Positions 39,797 through 47,434 of a stretch of 64,000 bases of DNA are shown in pieces. The DNA lies in the NCBI GenBank assembly GCA_963724135.1, contig CAVRTA010000004.1, positions 992,001-1,056,000 on the forward strand. The letters run 5' to 3'. A model generated the notes under the pieces. It saw only the letters and a program-made list of their open reading frames with translations, did no database searches and was not told the DNA's origin. Source of the DNA: DATLGB01 sp963724135 (lineage in GTDB: Bacteria > Actinomycetota > Thermoleophilia > Solirubrobacterales > Solirubrobacteraceae). Positions within the stretch are counted from its first letter, which is position 1, and each line of letters begins with the position of its first letter. The translations under genes were made by a program, and so were the position numbers.

Positions 39797-40312
39797 ATGC
39801 GCAGGCTCTCTCAGGCGGCGGCTTTTCTCGTCCTGGCGGCCCTCGCCGCCGGGGCGCTCGTGACGTCGGCCACGTCGGCGACGCTCCGCCAGGGCTACAC
39901 GACCGGTCCGTCGGGCACCACCGGCCCGTCCGGGACGACGGGCCCCACCGGGGCGACCGCGACCCCCACCTCGAGCGCGACCGCCTCGCCGACGCCGGTC
40001 AACGTCTGCTGCGCGCGGCCGAAGGCGCCGAAGCTGCGGTTCAAGATCAAGCGCAACGTGACCGCGACGCGGATGATCGTCAAGGCGCGCGTGAACAAGA
40101 AGGCCAAGGTCCTGTTCCGGGTCTTCAAGCGCAAATCCGACGTCGGTCGCAAGTCGGCGCGGTTCAAGAAGCGGGGCGCCAAGCGGGTCAAGATCCGGCT
40201 GGCGACGGTGCGGATCGGCACCAGGCGCCCGGTCAAGCTCAAGGTCGTCGGGCAGGCCTCCGCCCGCGGTGTGAAGGGCAAGAAGGTCCGCCACACCACC
40301 CGCCTGCGCTGA
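39797..40312 (+). CDS. second secreted protein with collagen-like GPSGTT stretch
   Basis: 171 aa. Signal peptide (QAAAFLVLAALAAGALVTSA), RQGYTTGPSGTTGPSGTTGP identical to the copy at 37904, a Thr/Ser/Ala linker, CCARPKAPKLRFKIKRNV, and a highly basic tail (KKAKVLFRVFKRKSDVGRKS) with about 45 Lys/Arg. The cationic domain here is divergent and the cysteines are placed at its start. It is probably exported. The pair flanks the GT-C-like gene, which suggests one surface unit. The stop lies in a small inverted repeat. Confidence 0.7.
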   Translation: MRRLSQAAAFLVLAALAAGALVTSATSATLRQGYTTGPSGTTGPSGTTGPTGATATPTSSATASPTPVNVCCARPKAPKLRFKIKRNVTATRMIVKARVNKKAKVLFRVFKRKSDVGRKSARFKKRGAKRVKIRLATVRIGTRRPVKLKVVGQASARGVKGKKVRHTTRLR

Positions 40313-40326
40313 TAGCTGCCATCAGC
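40308..40326 (+). terminator. short inverted repeat at the stop of the collagen-like gene
   Basis: GCTGAT, 7 nt, ATCAGC. The stem overlaps the TGA stop. There is no U-run, so its role as terminator is weakly supported. Confidence 0.3.
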
Positions 40327-40369
40327 AGTCGCGCTGGCGGCGCCCCGGCAACGGTGCGACCCTGAGAGG

Positions 40370-41266
40370 GTGGACCGCCGAGCCTGGATGCTGCTGTGGG
40401 CGCTGGCCCTGATCTGGGGCGCGTCGTACCTGTTGATCAAGCTCGGCCTCGAGGACATGGAGCCGGTGTTCCTCGTCTGGTACCGGCTGTTCCTCGGCGC
40501 GGCGGTGCTGTGGGTGCTCGCTGCCCGCCGCGGCGCGCTCGGGGGATTGCGCGGCCGGCTGCCCCAGCTGCTGGCGCTGGCGGCGATGCAGGTGGTGATC
40601 CCCTTCGTGCTGCTGACCTACGGCGAGGAGCGGATCAGCTCGTCGCTGACCGGCATCCTCGTGGCGGCGTCGCCGATCTTCACGGCGGTGCTGGTGACGG
40701 CGGGCGTGGGCAGCGAGGCGCGCATCGCGCCGTGGGCGCTGGGCGGGATCGGCGTGGGGCTGGTCGGCGTCGCGCTGCTGTTCGGCGTCGACCTGCGCGG
40801 CAGCGAGCTGCTCGGCGGCCTGATGGTGCTCGGGACGGCGCTCGGCTACTCGCTCGGCGCGCTCTACCTGCGGCGCCACTTCCTCGGCGTGCCCGCGCTG
40901 GGCGTGGCGGCGGGCTCGATGGCGACGAGCACGGTGCTGGTGGCCCCCGTGGCCGCCCTGCAGATCCCGTCCGCGATGCCGTCGCTTCAGTCCGTCGTGG
41001 CCGTGGCGGCGCTCGGGGCGCTCGGCACCGGGATCGCCTTCTGGATCTTCTACACGCTGATCGCGGAGGTCGGCGCGGCGCGCGCCGCGGTCGTCGCGTA
41101 CCTGGCACCCGGGTTCGCCGTGCTCTACGGGGCCGTCTTCCTCGACGAGCGGGTGACGGGGGCCGCGATCGGCGGGCTGGCGCTGATCCTCGCGGGGTCC
41201 TGGCTGGCCGCCGAGGGGCGCGCTCCGTGGCATCCGAAGCCTGTGCCCGAACCGGCTCCCGCCTGA
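40370..41266 (+). CDS. EamA-family (DMT) transporter
   Basis: 298 aa from GTG 40370, with ten membrane helices in two EamA repeats (residues 5-140 and 150-285). Signatures: ALIWGASYLLIKLGLEDMEP, WYRLFLGAAVLWVLA, IPFVLLTYGEERISSSLTGI, then LGALGTGIAFWIFYTLIAEV, AYLAPGFAVLYGAVFLDERV and LALILAGSWLA. The family exports amino acids, nucleobases or other metabolites; the substrate is unknown. It is the last inserted gene before murE. There is no overlap, and murE has its own promoter element. Confidence 0.85.
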   Translation: MDRRAWMLLWALALIWGASYLLIKLGLEDMEPVFLVWYRLFLGAAVLWVLAARRGALGGLRGRLPQLLALAAMQVVIPFVLLTYGEERISSSLTGILVAASPIFTAVLVTAGVGSEARIAPWALGGIGVGLVGVALLFGVDLRGSELLGGLMVLGTALGYSLGALYLRRHFLGVPALGVAAGSMATSTVLVAPVAALQIPSAMPSLQSVVAVAALGALGTGIAFWIFYTLIAEVGAARAAVVAYLAPGFAVLYGAVFLDERVTGAAIGGLALILAGSWLAAEGRAPWHPKPVPEPAPA

Positions 41267-41274
41267 CCCGTCCA

Positions 41275-41280
41275 TAAACT
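41275..41280 (+). promoter_or_regulatory. -10-like TANNNT element of murE
   Basis: TAAACT, 7 nt before ATG 41288, with no Shine-Dalgarno. This would restart transcription of the second half of the dcw cluster after the inserted block. Confidence 0.45.
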
Positions 41281-41287
41281 GCCGCCG

Positions 41288-42646
41288 ATGAACCTTCGCG
41301 CGCTGCTGGGCGAAGGCCCCGCGGACGTGGAGGTGACCGGCCTCGCGTTCGACAACCGGGCCGTCACGCCCGGAACGCTCTTCTTCTGCGTGCCCGGCTT
41401 CACGCGTGATGGGCACGACTTCGCGGGCGACGCGATCGCGCGCGGCGCCGTGGCGCTGGTCGTGGAGCGGCCCCTCGGGCTGGGCGTCCCGGAGGTCAGC
41501 GTCGGGGACGTGCGGGCGGCGATGGCGCAGGTCGCGGCGCGGTTCGCGGGCGACCCGACGGCGCGGCTGAAGACCGTCGGGATCACGGGCACCAACGGCA
41601 AGACGACGACCGCCTTCCTGGTGCGCTCGCTGCTGGAGATGGCCGGCGTGCGCTGCGGGCTGCTCGGGACGGTGAAGTCCGTGGTCGGGGGCGTGGACGC
41701 GCCGGTCAGGCACACCACGCCCGAGGCGATCGACCTCCAGCGCACGTTCGCGGCGATGCTGGAGGCCGGGGACGAGGCGTGCGCGATGGAGGTCTCGTCG
41801 CACGCGCTCGAGCTGCGCCGCGCCGACGCCATCCATTGGGCCGCGGCGGTGTTCACGAACCTGACCCAGGACCACCTCGACTTCCATCCCTCGATGGAGG
41901 CGTACTTCCTCGCCAAGCGGCGGCTGTTCGAGGCCGCCGGGGGGACCCGCATCGTCAACGTCGACGACGAGTGCGGCCGCCGGCTGGCCGGGGAGTTCGA
42001 GTGCGTGACCTTCGCGCTCGAGCGGCCGGCCGACTACGGGCCGGACCGCCTCGCCGGCGTCCGGCTGCCGCTGCCGGGCCGCTTCAACCAGCTCAACGCG
42101 CTCGGCGCGCTGGCCGCGGTCGAGGCGCTGGGTGTGTCGCTGCCCGCCGCGGCGCTCGCGCGCGTCGAGCTCGTCCCAGGACGCTTCGAGCCTGTCGACG
42201 AAGGGCAGTCGTTCTCGGTGCTCGTCGACTACGCGCACACGCCCGACTCGCTCGACAACGTGCTGCGCGCCGCGCGTGAGCTCGCCGACGGCCGCGTGAT
42301 CTGCGTCTTCGGAGCGGGCGGGGACCGCGACCGCGGCAAGCGGCCGCTGATGGGAGAGATCGCCGGACGTCTCTCCGACGTCGCGATCGTCACCTCCGAC
42401 AACCCGCGCTCCGAGGACCCGGAAGCGATCATCGACGCGATCGAGTCCGGGATGACCGGGTCGTGGGAGCGCGAGGCCGACCGCCGGGCGGCGATCGAGC
42501 GCGCCGTGGGGATGGCCAGGCCCGGCGACGTCGTCGTGATCGCCGGCAAGGGCCACGAGCAGGGCCAGGAGTTCGCGGACGGGCGCAAGGAGCCCTTCGA
42601 CGACAGGGCCGTCGCCGCCGAGGCGCTGCGGGCGGTGCGCTCGTGA
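41288..42646 (+). CDS. murE: UDP-MurNAc-tripeptide synthetase MurE
   Basis: 452 aa. N-terminal DNRAVTPGTLFFCVPGFTRD binds UDP; ATP loop VGITGTNGKTTTAFLVRSLL; central TNLTQDHLDFHPSMEAYFLA and KRRLF with the carbamylated Lys region; C-terminal LVDYAHTPDSLDNVLRAARE, FGAGGDRDRGKRPLMGEIA and the substrate loop TSDNPRSEDPEAII. DNPR is the signature for ligases that add meso-diaminopimelate; lysine enzymes differ here, so a DAP-type wall is predicted. It works in the cytoplasm. The stop overlaps the murF GTG (GTGA). Confidence 0.95.
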   Translation: MNLRALLGEGPADVEVTGLAFDNRAVTPGTLFFCVPGFTRDGHDFAGDAIARGAVALVVERPLGLGVPEVSVGDVRAAMAQVAARFAGDPTARLKTVGITGTNGKTTTAFLVRSLLEMAGVRCGLLGTVKSVVGGVDAPVRHTTPEAIDLQRTFAAMLEAGDEACAMEVSSHALELRRADAIHWAAAVFTNLTQDHLDFHPSMEAYFLAKRRLFEAAGGTRIVNVDDECGRRLAGEFECVTFALERPADYGPDRLAGVRLPLPGRFNQLNALGALAAVEALGVSLPAAALARVELVPGRFEPVDEGQSFSVLVDYAHTPDSLDNVLRAARELADGRVICVFGAGGDRDRGKRPLMGEIAGRLSDVAIVTSDNPRSEDPEAIIDAIESGMTGSWEREADRRAAIERAVGMARPGDVVVIAGKGHEQGQEFADGRKEPFDDRAVAAEALRAVRS

Positions 42647-43845
42647 TCGAATGGCCGGGGCGCGTGGTGATCGACTCGCGCGACGTGCGCGAGGGCGATC
42701 TGTTCGTCGGGCTCAAGGGCGAGCACGTCGACGGCGGCGCGTTTGCGGGCGCGGCGCTCGACGCGGGTGCCTGGGGTGTTCTCGTCGCGCCCGCGCACGA
42801 CCCGGGGCGCGGCAACGTCCTCGTCGCTGCGGATCCGCTCGCGGAGCTGCAGTCGCTCGCGCGCTCGTGGCGCAGGGATATGTCCCACCCACCCCCGCAG
42901 GTGATCGGCATCACGGGCTCAGTGGGGAAGACATCGACGAAGGACCTGGTGCGCGCGCTGATCGCTCCGCACCGGCGCGTCCATGCCAGCCGCGCGAACC
43001 TCAACACCGAGATCGGGTTGCCGCTCGAGCTGCTCGCGGCGCCCGCCGGGAGCGAGGTGCTGGTGCTCGAGATGGGGATGCGCGGTGCCGGCCAGATCGC
43101 CGAGCTGGCGGCGATCGCCGAGCCCGACGTCGGCGTCATCACGGCGATCGGCGCGGTCCACCTGGAGCTGCTGGGGACGGTCGAGGCGATCGCGCGCGCC
43201 AAGGCCGAGCTGATCGAGCACGTGCGCGTGGCGATCGTGCCCCATGACGAGCCGCTGCTCGAGCCGCTCCTCCCGGCGGGGGTCGAGGTGGTGCGCTTCG
43301 GCGACGACGAGTCCGTGCTCGACGCGCTGGAGCTCCCGTTCACCTCGGCGCACATGCGCCGCAACGCGCAGGCGGCGGTCGCGGCCGCGCGCGCCGTCGG
43401 GGTCGAGCCGTCCGGTGCCGTCGACCTCGAGCTGTCGGCGATGCGGGGCCAGGTGCGCGAGCTCGGCGGGGTCACCGTCATCGAGGACTGCTACAACGCC
43501 AACCCGCTCTCGATGCGCGCCGCCCTCGACGACCTCGCCACCAAGCGGCCCGCCGGCCGGCGCATCGCCGTTCTCGGCGACATGCTCGAGCTCGGGCCCA
43601 CCGAGGTCGAGGAGCACCGCGCGATCGGCGCACACGCCGCGGCGTCGGGTGTCGACGTGCTCGTAACCGTGGGACCGCTGGCGGCGGAGATGGCGGACAG
43701 CTTCGGGGGCGAGGTGCACTCGGTGGGCGACGCGGCAGCCGCGGCCGAGCTCGTGCGCGGGCTCGTCGCGCCCGGCGACCTCGTCCTGGTCAAGGCCTCC
43801 CGCGGAGTCGCGCTCGAAGCCGTGACCGAGGCCCTCGCCGCATGA
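42643..43845 (+). CDS. murF: UDP-MurNAc-tripeptide-D-Ala-D-Ala ligase MurF
   Basis: 400 aa. It begins directly at VIEWPGRVVIDSRDVREGDL, so the first 20-25 residues of a typical MurF domain are missing and the protein is about 10% short. The UDP site DSRDVREGDLFVGLKGEHVD, ATP loop IGITGSVGKTSTKDLVRALI, SRANLNTEIGLPLELL, MGMRGAGQIAELAAIAEPDV, EDCYNANPLSMRAALDDLA and ILGDM-type VLGDMLELGPTEVEEHRAIG are intact. It adds D-Ala-D-Ala to the tripeptide. GTG 42643 overlaps murE; the ATGA overlap leads to mraY. Confidence 0.93.
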   Translation: MIEWPGRVVIDSRDVREGDLFVGLKGEHVDGGAFAGAALDAGAWGVLVAPAHDPGRGNVLVAADPLAELQSLARSWRRDMSHPPPQVIGITGSVGKTSTKDLVRALIAPHRRVHASRANLNTEIGLPLELLAAPAGSEVLVLEMGMRGAGQIAELAAIAEPDVGVITAIGAVHLELLGTVEAIARAKAELIEHVRVAIVPHDEPLLEPLLPAGVEVVRFGDDESVLDALELPFTSAHMRRNAQAAVAAARAVGVEPSGAVDLELSAMRGQVRELGGVTVIEDCYNANPLSMRAALDDLATKRPAGRRIAVLGDMLELGPTEVEEHRAIGAHAAASGVDVLVTVGPLAAEMADSFGGEVHSVGDAAAAAELVRGLVAPGDLVLVKASRGVALEAVTEALAA

Positions 43846-44900
43846 CGCGCTTCGGGGACCTCGGCGAGGTGCTGATCGGCGGGACCGCGGCGCTGCTGAT
43901 CTGCGTGTTCCTGTCGCCGAAGTTCATCGAGTTCCTGCGCGTCAAGGAGTTCGGCCAGTACATCCGCGAGGACGGCCCCCAGGAGCATCACGCCAAGGCC
44001 GGCACGCCGACGATGGGCGGCCTGATCCTGTTCATCTCGATCACGGTCCCGTTCCTGTTCATCTCGCTCACCGACGAGGAACCGGGGTCAGACCGCACCC
44101 GCGCGCTGACGGTCATCGGCGTCGCGCTGGCGTGTGCCGCGCTCGGCTTCGCCGACGACTACACGAAGATCGTCAAGAAGCGCTCGCTGGGTCTGCGCGG
44201 GCGCACGAAGCTGCTCGTCACCATGCTGATCGCCATCGGCCTGTGGCTGATGGCGTCGCAGGTCGCCGACCTGCCGGACACGCTGAAGCTGCACGTGATC
44301 GACGCGACGATCCCGGTCTCGTACGCCTACCCGGTGATCATCTACCTCGTCCTCGCCGGGACGACGTCGGCGGTCAACCTGACCGACGGGCTCGACGGGC
44401 TCGCCGCCGGGTCGGCGGCGATCGTGCTCGTCACCTACATCGCGATCGCGTTCATCACCGGGTTGACGTCGCTAGCGCTGGCCGCGGGCTGCGTCGCCGG
44501 CGCGTGCGTCGGCTTTCTGTGGTTCAACTCGTTCCCGGCGTCGATCTTCATGGGCGACACCGGGTCGCTCGGCCTCGGCGGCGCGATCGCCGCGATGGCG
44601 GTGATGACCCAGACCGAGCTGCTGCTGATCCTGATCGGCGGCATCTTCGTGATCGAGGCCCTCAGCGTGCTGATCCAGGTCTTCTGGTTCCAGACGCGCG
44701 GCAAGCGGGTCTTCCTGATGGCCCCGATCCACCATCACTTCGAGCTCCAGGCGTGGTCGGAGACCAAGATCATCCTGCGCTTCTGGATCGTCGCCGGTGC
44801 GCTCGCCGCGATCGGCTTCACGATCTACCAGAAGTGGATCATCGACAATCCAGCGCCGAGATCGCAACAAATCACGCTCAGCGAGCCACGGCCCGGCTGA
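43842..44900 (+). CDS. mraY: phospho-MurNAc-pentapeptide transferase MraY
   Basis: 352 aa with ten membrane helices. Family motifs: GPQEHHAKAGTPTMGGLIL, GFADDYTKIVKKRSLGLRGR (the DDxxK acidic pair), NLTDGLDGLAAGSAAIVLV, FMGDTGSLGLGGAIAAMAV and MAPIHHHFELQAWSETKIIL (HHH). It transfers phospho-MurNAc-pentapeptide to undecaprenyl phosphate to make lipid I at the inner face of the membrane. The ATG overlaps the murF stop. The C-terminus extends some 25 residues past the last helix. Confidence 0.96.
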   Translation: MTRFGDLGEVLIGGTAALLICVFLSPKFIEFLRVKEFGQYIREDGPQEHHAKAGTPTMGGLILFISITVPFLFISLTDEEPGSDRTRALTVIGVALACAALGFADDYTKIVKKRSLGLRGRTKLLVTMLIAIGLWLMASQVADLPDTLKLHVIDATIPVSYAYPVIIYLVLAGTTSAVNLTDGLDGLAAGSAAIVLVTYIAIAFITGLTSLALAAGCVAGACVGFLWFNSFPASIFMGDTGSLGLGGAIAAMAVMTQTELLLILIGGIFVIEALSVLIQVFWFQTRGKRVFLMAPIHHHFELQAWSETKIILRFWIVAGALAAIGFTIYQKWIIDNPAPRSQQITLSEPRPG

Positions 44901-44944
44901 TCGCGCTTAGACCTCTGGCCTCCACCAACGAGGAGGCGATCGAG

Positions 44945-45301
44945 ATGGACGTCGAGCAGATGGAGGCGATCGTGGCCGGGATCCCGGAGGGCCACTGGGT
45001 CAGCTACGGGGATCTGGCGCGCGCCGCCGGCGGCACCGACCAGCACGCCCGTGCGCTCAACGGGCGCCTGACCCGCTCCGGCCTCGCCGGCGGGCACCGC
45101 GTGCTCAAGTCGGACGGGACGGTGGGCAGCACCGCCCTGGGCGACCCCGCCGCCGTGCGCCGCGCGCTGGAGGAGGAAGGGCTCGAGTTCACCGGCGGCA
45201 GGGCCGCCCCCGAGCGCCGCTGGCGCCCAGGCCTCGAGGATCCGCCGGCGCCCGTGCGGCCGGGCGCGCGCCGGCGGCGGCGGCGCAAGGCCGCGGCGTG
45301 A
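44945..45301 (+). CDS. MGMT-family alkyltransferase-like (ATL) protein
   Basis: 118 aa from ATG 44945, 8 nt after a GAGGAGG site. The fold is the DNA-binding half of O6-alkylguanine-DNA alkyltransferase: IVAGIPEGHWVSYGDLARAA, the helix ALNGRLTRSGLAGGHRVLKS, then DGTVGSTALGDPAAVRRALE. In true MGMT the segment is I-P-C-H-R-V; here the catalytic Cys is Gly (LAGGHRV), so transfer of alkyl groups is not possible. Such ATL proteins bind O6-alkylguanine and hand it to nucleotide excision repair. A basic tail (RPGARRRRRRKAAA) may help DNA binding. It is inserted between mraY and murD. Confidence 0.8.
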   Translation: MDVEQMEAIVAGIPEGHWVSYGDLARAAGGTDQHARALNGRLTRSGLAGGHRVLKSDGTVGSTALGDPAAVRRALEEEGLEFTGGRAAPERRWRPGLEDPPAPVRPGARRRRRRKAAA

Positions 45302-45326
45302 GCGCCGAGCGCGAGCACGCGCGAGA

Positions 45327-46673
45327 ATGCGGCGCGTGCCGAACCCGCGCCCGCCTCTCCCCGACGGACCGTTCCTGGTCGTCGGCCTCAAGCGCTCCGG
45401 GCTCGCCGTGGCGAAGGCGCTCCACGCCGCCGGCGCGGCGGTGCGCGCGTGCGACGCCGGGGAGGTCGACGCGGGGGAGCTGATCGACCGCGGCATCGAG
45501 GTGCGCGCTCCCGACTCCGGCCTGGAGCTGCTGGCGGGAACGCGCACGGTCGTGGAGAGCCCCGGTGTTCCGCACGACTCGCCGGTCAGCGCCGCCGCGC
45601 GCGAGCGGGGGCTGCGCGTGGTGGGCGAGGTCGAGATCGCGTGGCGGCTGATCGCCAACGAGGTGATCGCGGTGACGGGGTCCAACGGCAAGACGACGAC
45701 GACGGAGTGGATCGGCCACATCCACCGCGAGGCGGGGCTGCCGGTCGCCGTCGCGGGCAACGTCGGGACCGCGCTGGCGACGCTCGTCGGCACCCTGGCG
45801 GCCGACGCGACCGTCGTCTGCGAGGTGTCGTCGTTCCAGCTCGAGGACACCGAGCTGTTCGCACCCGAAGGGGCGCTCCTGCTCAATCTCGCTCCCGACC
45901 ACCTCGACCGCCACGGCAGCTTCCAGGCCTATCGCGACGCGAAGCTGCAGGTCTTCGCCCGCCAGGGCAACGACGACATCGCGGTCGCGCCGCTCGACCT
46001 CGGCATCGAGGACCTGGGCGGGTGCGCACGCCGGGTGTGCTTCGGCAGCGGGCCGGGGGCCGAGCTCTCGGAGCGCTCCGGCTACCTGTGGTGGGACGAG
46101 GAGCCGCTGCTGGAGGCGAGCGCGATCGCGCTGCCGGGGCGCCACAACCGCCAGAACGCGATGGCCGCGGCGGCGATCTCGCTGGCGCGCGGCGTCGACG
46201 CCGCCGCCGTGCGCAGCGGCCTGTCCACGTTCGCGGGCGTCGCGCACCGGCTCGAGACCGTCGCCGACCACAACGGGGTGCGCTTCGTCAACGACTCCAA
46301 GGCGACCAACGTCGATGCCGCGGTGACCGGCCTCGAGAGCTTCGACGGGGGGGTGCACGTCATCCTCGGGGGCCGCGGGCTCGCCGGCGACCTCGGGCCG
46401 CTCGTCGCCGCGGTGCGCGAGCGCGCGACGGCCGCCTACCTGATCGGCGAGTCCGCCGATGCGCTCGCCGACGCGCTCGCGCCGGCGGGCATACCCGTCA
46501 CGCGGGCGGGGGACATGGAGGCCGCGGTGGCGGCGGCAGCCGACGCCGCGCGCCGCGGCGAGGTCGTGCTGCTCAGCCCGGCCGCCAAGTCGTTCGACCA
46601 GTACGCGGATTTCGAGGCTCGCGGCGACCACTTCCGGACGCTCGCCCGCGCCGCGGTCAGCGGTTGTGGTTGA
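45327..46673 (+). CDS. murD: UDP-MurNAc-L-Ala-D-Glu ligase MurD
   Basis: 448 aa (ATG 45327; GTG 45336 is also possible). N-terminal FLVVGLKRSGLAVAKALHAA, ATP loop VIAVTGSNGKTTTTEWIGHI, SSFQLEDTELFAPEGALLLN, LAPDHLDRHGSFQAYRDAKL and C-terminal FVNDSKATNVDAAVTGLESF, ILGGRGLAGDLGPLVAAVRE, LLSPAAKSFDQYADFEARGD. These are the complete MurD signature; it adds D-Glu to UDP-MurNAc-L-Ala. The 3' end overlaps the antisense VOC gene by 17 bp. Transcription of ftsW downstream must pass over that gene. Confidence 0.95.
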   Translation: MRRVPNPRPPLPDGPFLVVGLKRSGLAVAKALHAAGAAVRACDAGEVDAGELIDRGIEVRAPDSGLELLAGTRTVVESPGVPHDSPVSAAARERGLRVVGEVEIAWRLIANEVIAVTGSNGKTTTTEWIGHIHREAGLPVAVAGNVGTALATLVGTLAADATVVCEVSSFQLEDTELFAPEGALLLNLAPDHLDRHGSFQAYRDAKLQVFARQGNDDIAVAPLDLGIEDLGGCARRVCFGSGPGAELSERSGYLWWDEEPLLEASAIALPGRHNRQNAMAAAAISLARGVDAAAVRSGLSTFAGVAHRLETVADHNGVRFVNDSKATNVDAAVTGLESFDGGVHVILGGRGLAGDLGPLVAAVRERATAAYLIGESADALADALAPAGIPVTRAGDMEAAVAAAADAARRGEVVLLSPAAKSFDQYADFEARGDHFRTLARAAVSGCG

Positions 46674-47409
46674 CGACCTCGATGTTGTTGCCGTCGGGGT
46701 CGAGCACGAACGCGCCCACGTAGCCCGGGTGGTATTGCGGGCGCTCGCCCGGCGCGCCGTTGTCGCGGTAGCCGGCCCGGACGGCCGCGCGGTGGAACCC
46801 CTCGACGGTGGCGTCGTCGGCGGCCGGGAACGCGAGGTGGAGGTTGCGCGTGACCGGCTCGCCCGAGACCACCGTGAACGAGGCGCTGGGCCCGCGGAAG
46901 CGCGCCAGGCCCAGTTCCGAGGCCACCAGCCGGAAGCCCGTGTACGGCGCGACGGTCGTGTAGAAGCTCCGCGCCGCAGCGACGTCGGACACTCGCAGCC
47001 ACACGTGGTCGACGAGTCCGGGCGGGTGCGTGTTGTAGTGCAGGCAGGCTTCGATGCTGTTGCCGTCGAGGTCGCGCAGGAAGCCGCCGTAGTAGTCATG
47101 CCCGTAGGCGCGCCGCGGCCCGGGCTCGCCGTCGCCGCGCAGCCCGGCCTCGAGGCCGGCGCGCCAGAAGGCGTCCACCACGTCCGTCGTGGGCGCTCCG
47201 AACCCGACATGGACGCCGATCGTGGCCGGGTTCCCGGCGTCGGCCGGCGACAGGTCGAAGTCCTCCCATTCCAACAGCCAGTCCTCCTCGGCGGACGGCG
47301 CGGCGCCGAGGATCCCGAGCAGCCGCCGGTAGGCGCGCGACGCGGCGGCGAAGTCAGCGACCCGGAGCGCGACGTGATCGAACACGCCCGCAAGCAAAGC
47401 AGGAGACAT
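46657..47409 (-). CDS. two-domain VOC/glyoxalase-family protein
   Basis: 250 aa from ATG 47409. Two vicinal-oxygen-chelate repeats: residues 5-125 (FDHVALRVADFAAASRAYRR ... FLRDLDGNSIEACLHY) and 130-245 (VDHVWLRVSDVAAARSFYTT ... FVLDPDGNNIEVVNHN). Metal-binding His at the first strand and Glu in NSIEA and NNIEV are preserved in both halves. Members include glyoxalase, extradiol dioxygenase and resistance proteins; the substrate is not predictable. It is antisense inside the dcw cluster between murD and ftsW, its start 26 bp from that of ftsW. Confidence 0.88.
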   Translation of the reverse strand: MSPALLAGVFDHVALRVADFAAASRAYRRLLGILGAAPSAEEDWLLEWEDFDLSPADAGNPATIGVHVGFGAPTTDVVDAFWRAGLEAGLRGDGEPGPRRAYGHDYYGGFLRDLDGNSIEACLHYNTHPPGLVDHVWLRVSDVAAARSFYTTVAPYTGFRLVASELGLARFRGPSASFTVVSGEPVTRNLHLAFPAADDATVEGFHRAAVRAGYRDNGAPGERPQYHPGYVGAFVLDPDGNNIEVVNHNR

Positions 47410-47434
47410 AACGTTCGCGTCGAAGGGCGCGTGG

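Noticed and set aside
40322..42556. 744-aa minus-strand open frame over the EamA and murE genes
   Set aside because: Composition of Arg/His/Asp/Gln runs typical of antisense frames; the plus strand holds well-conserved EamA and MurE.
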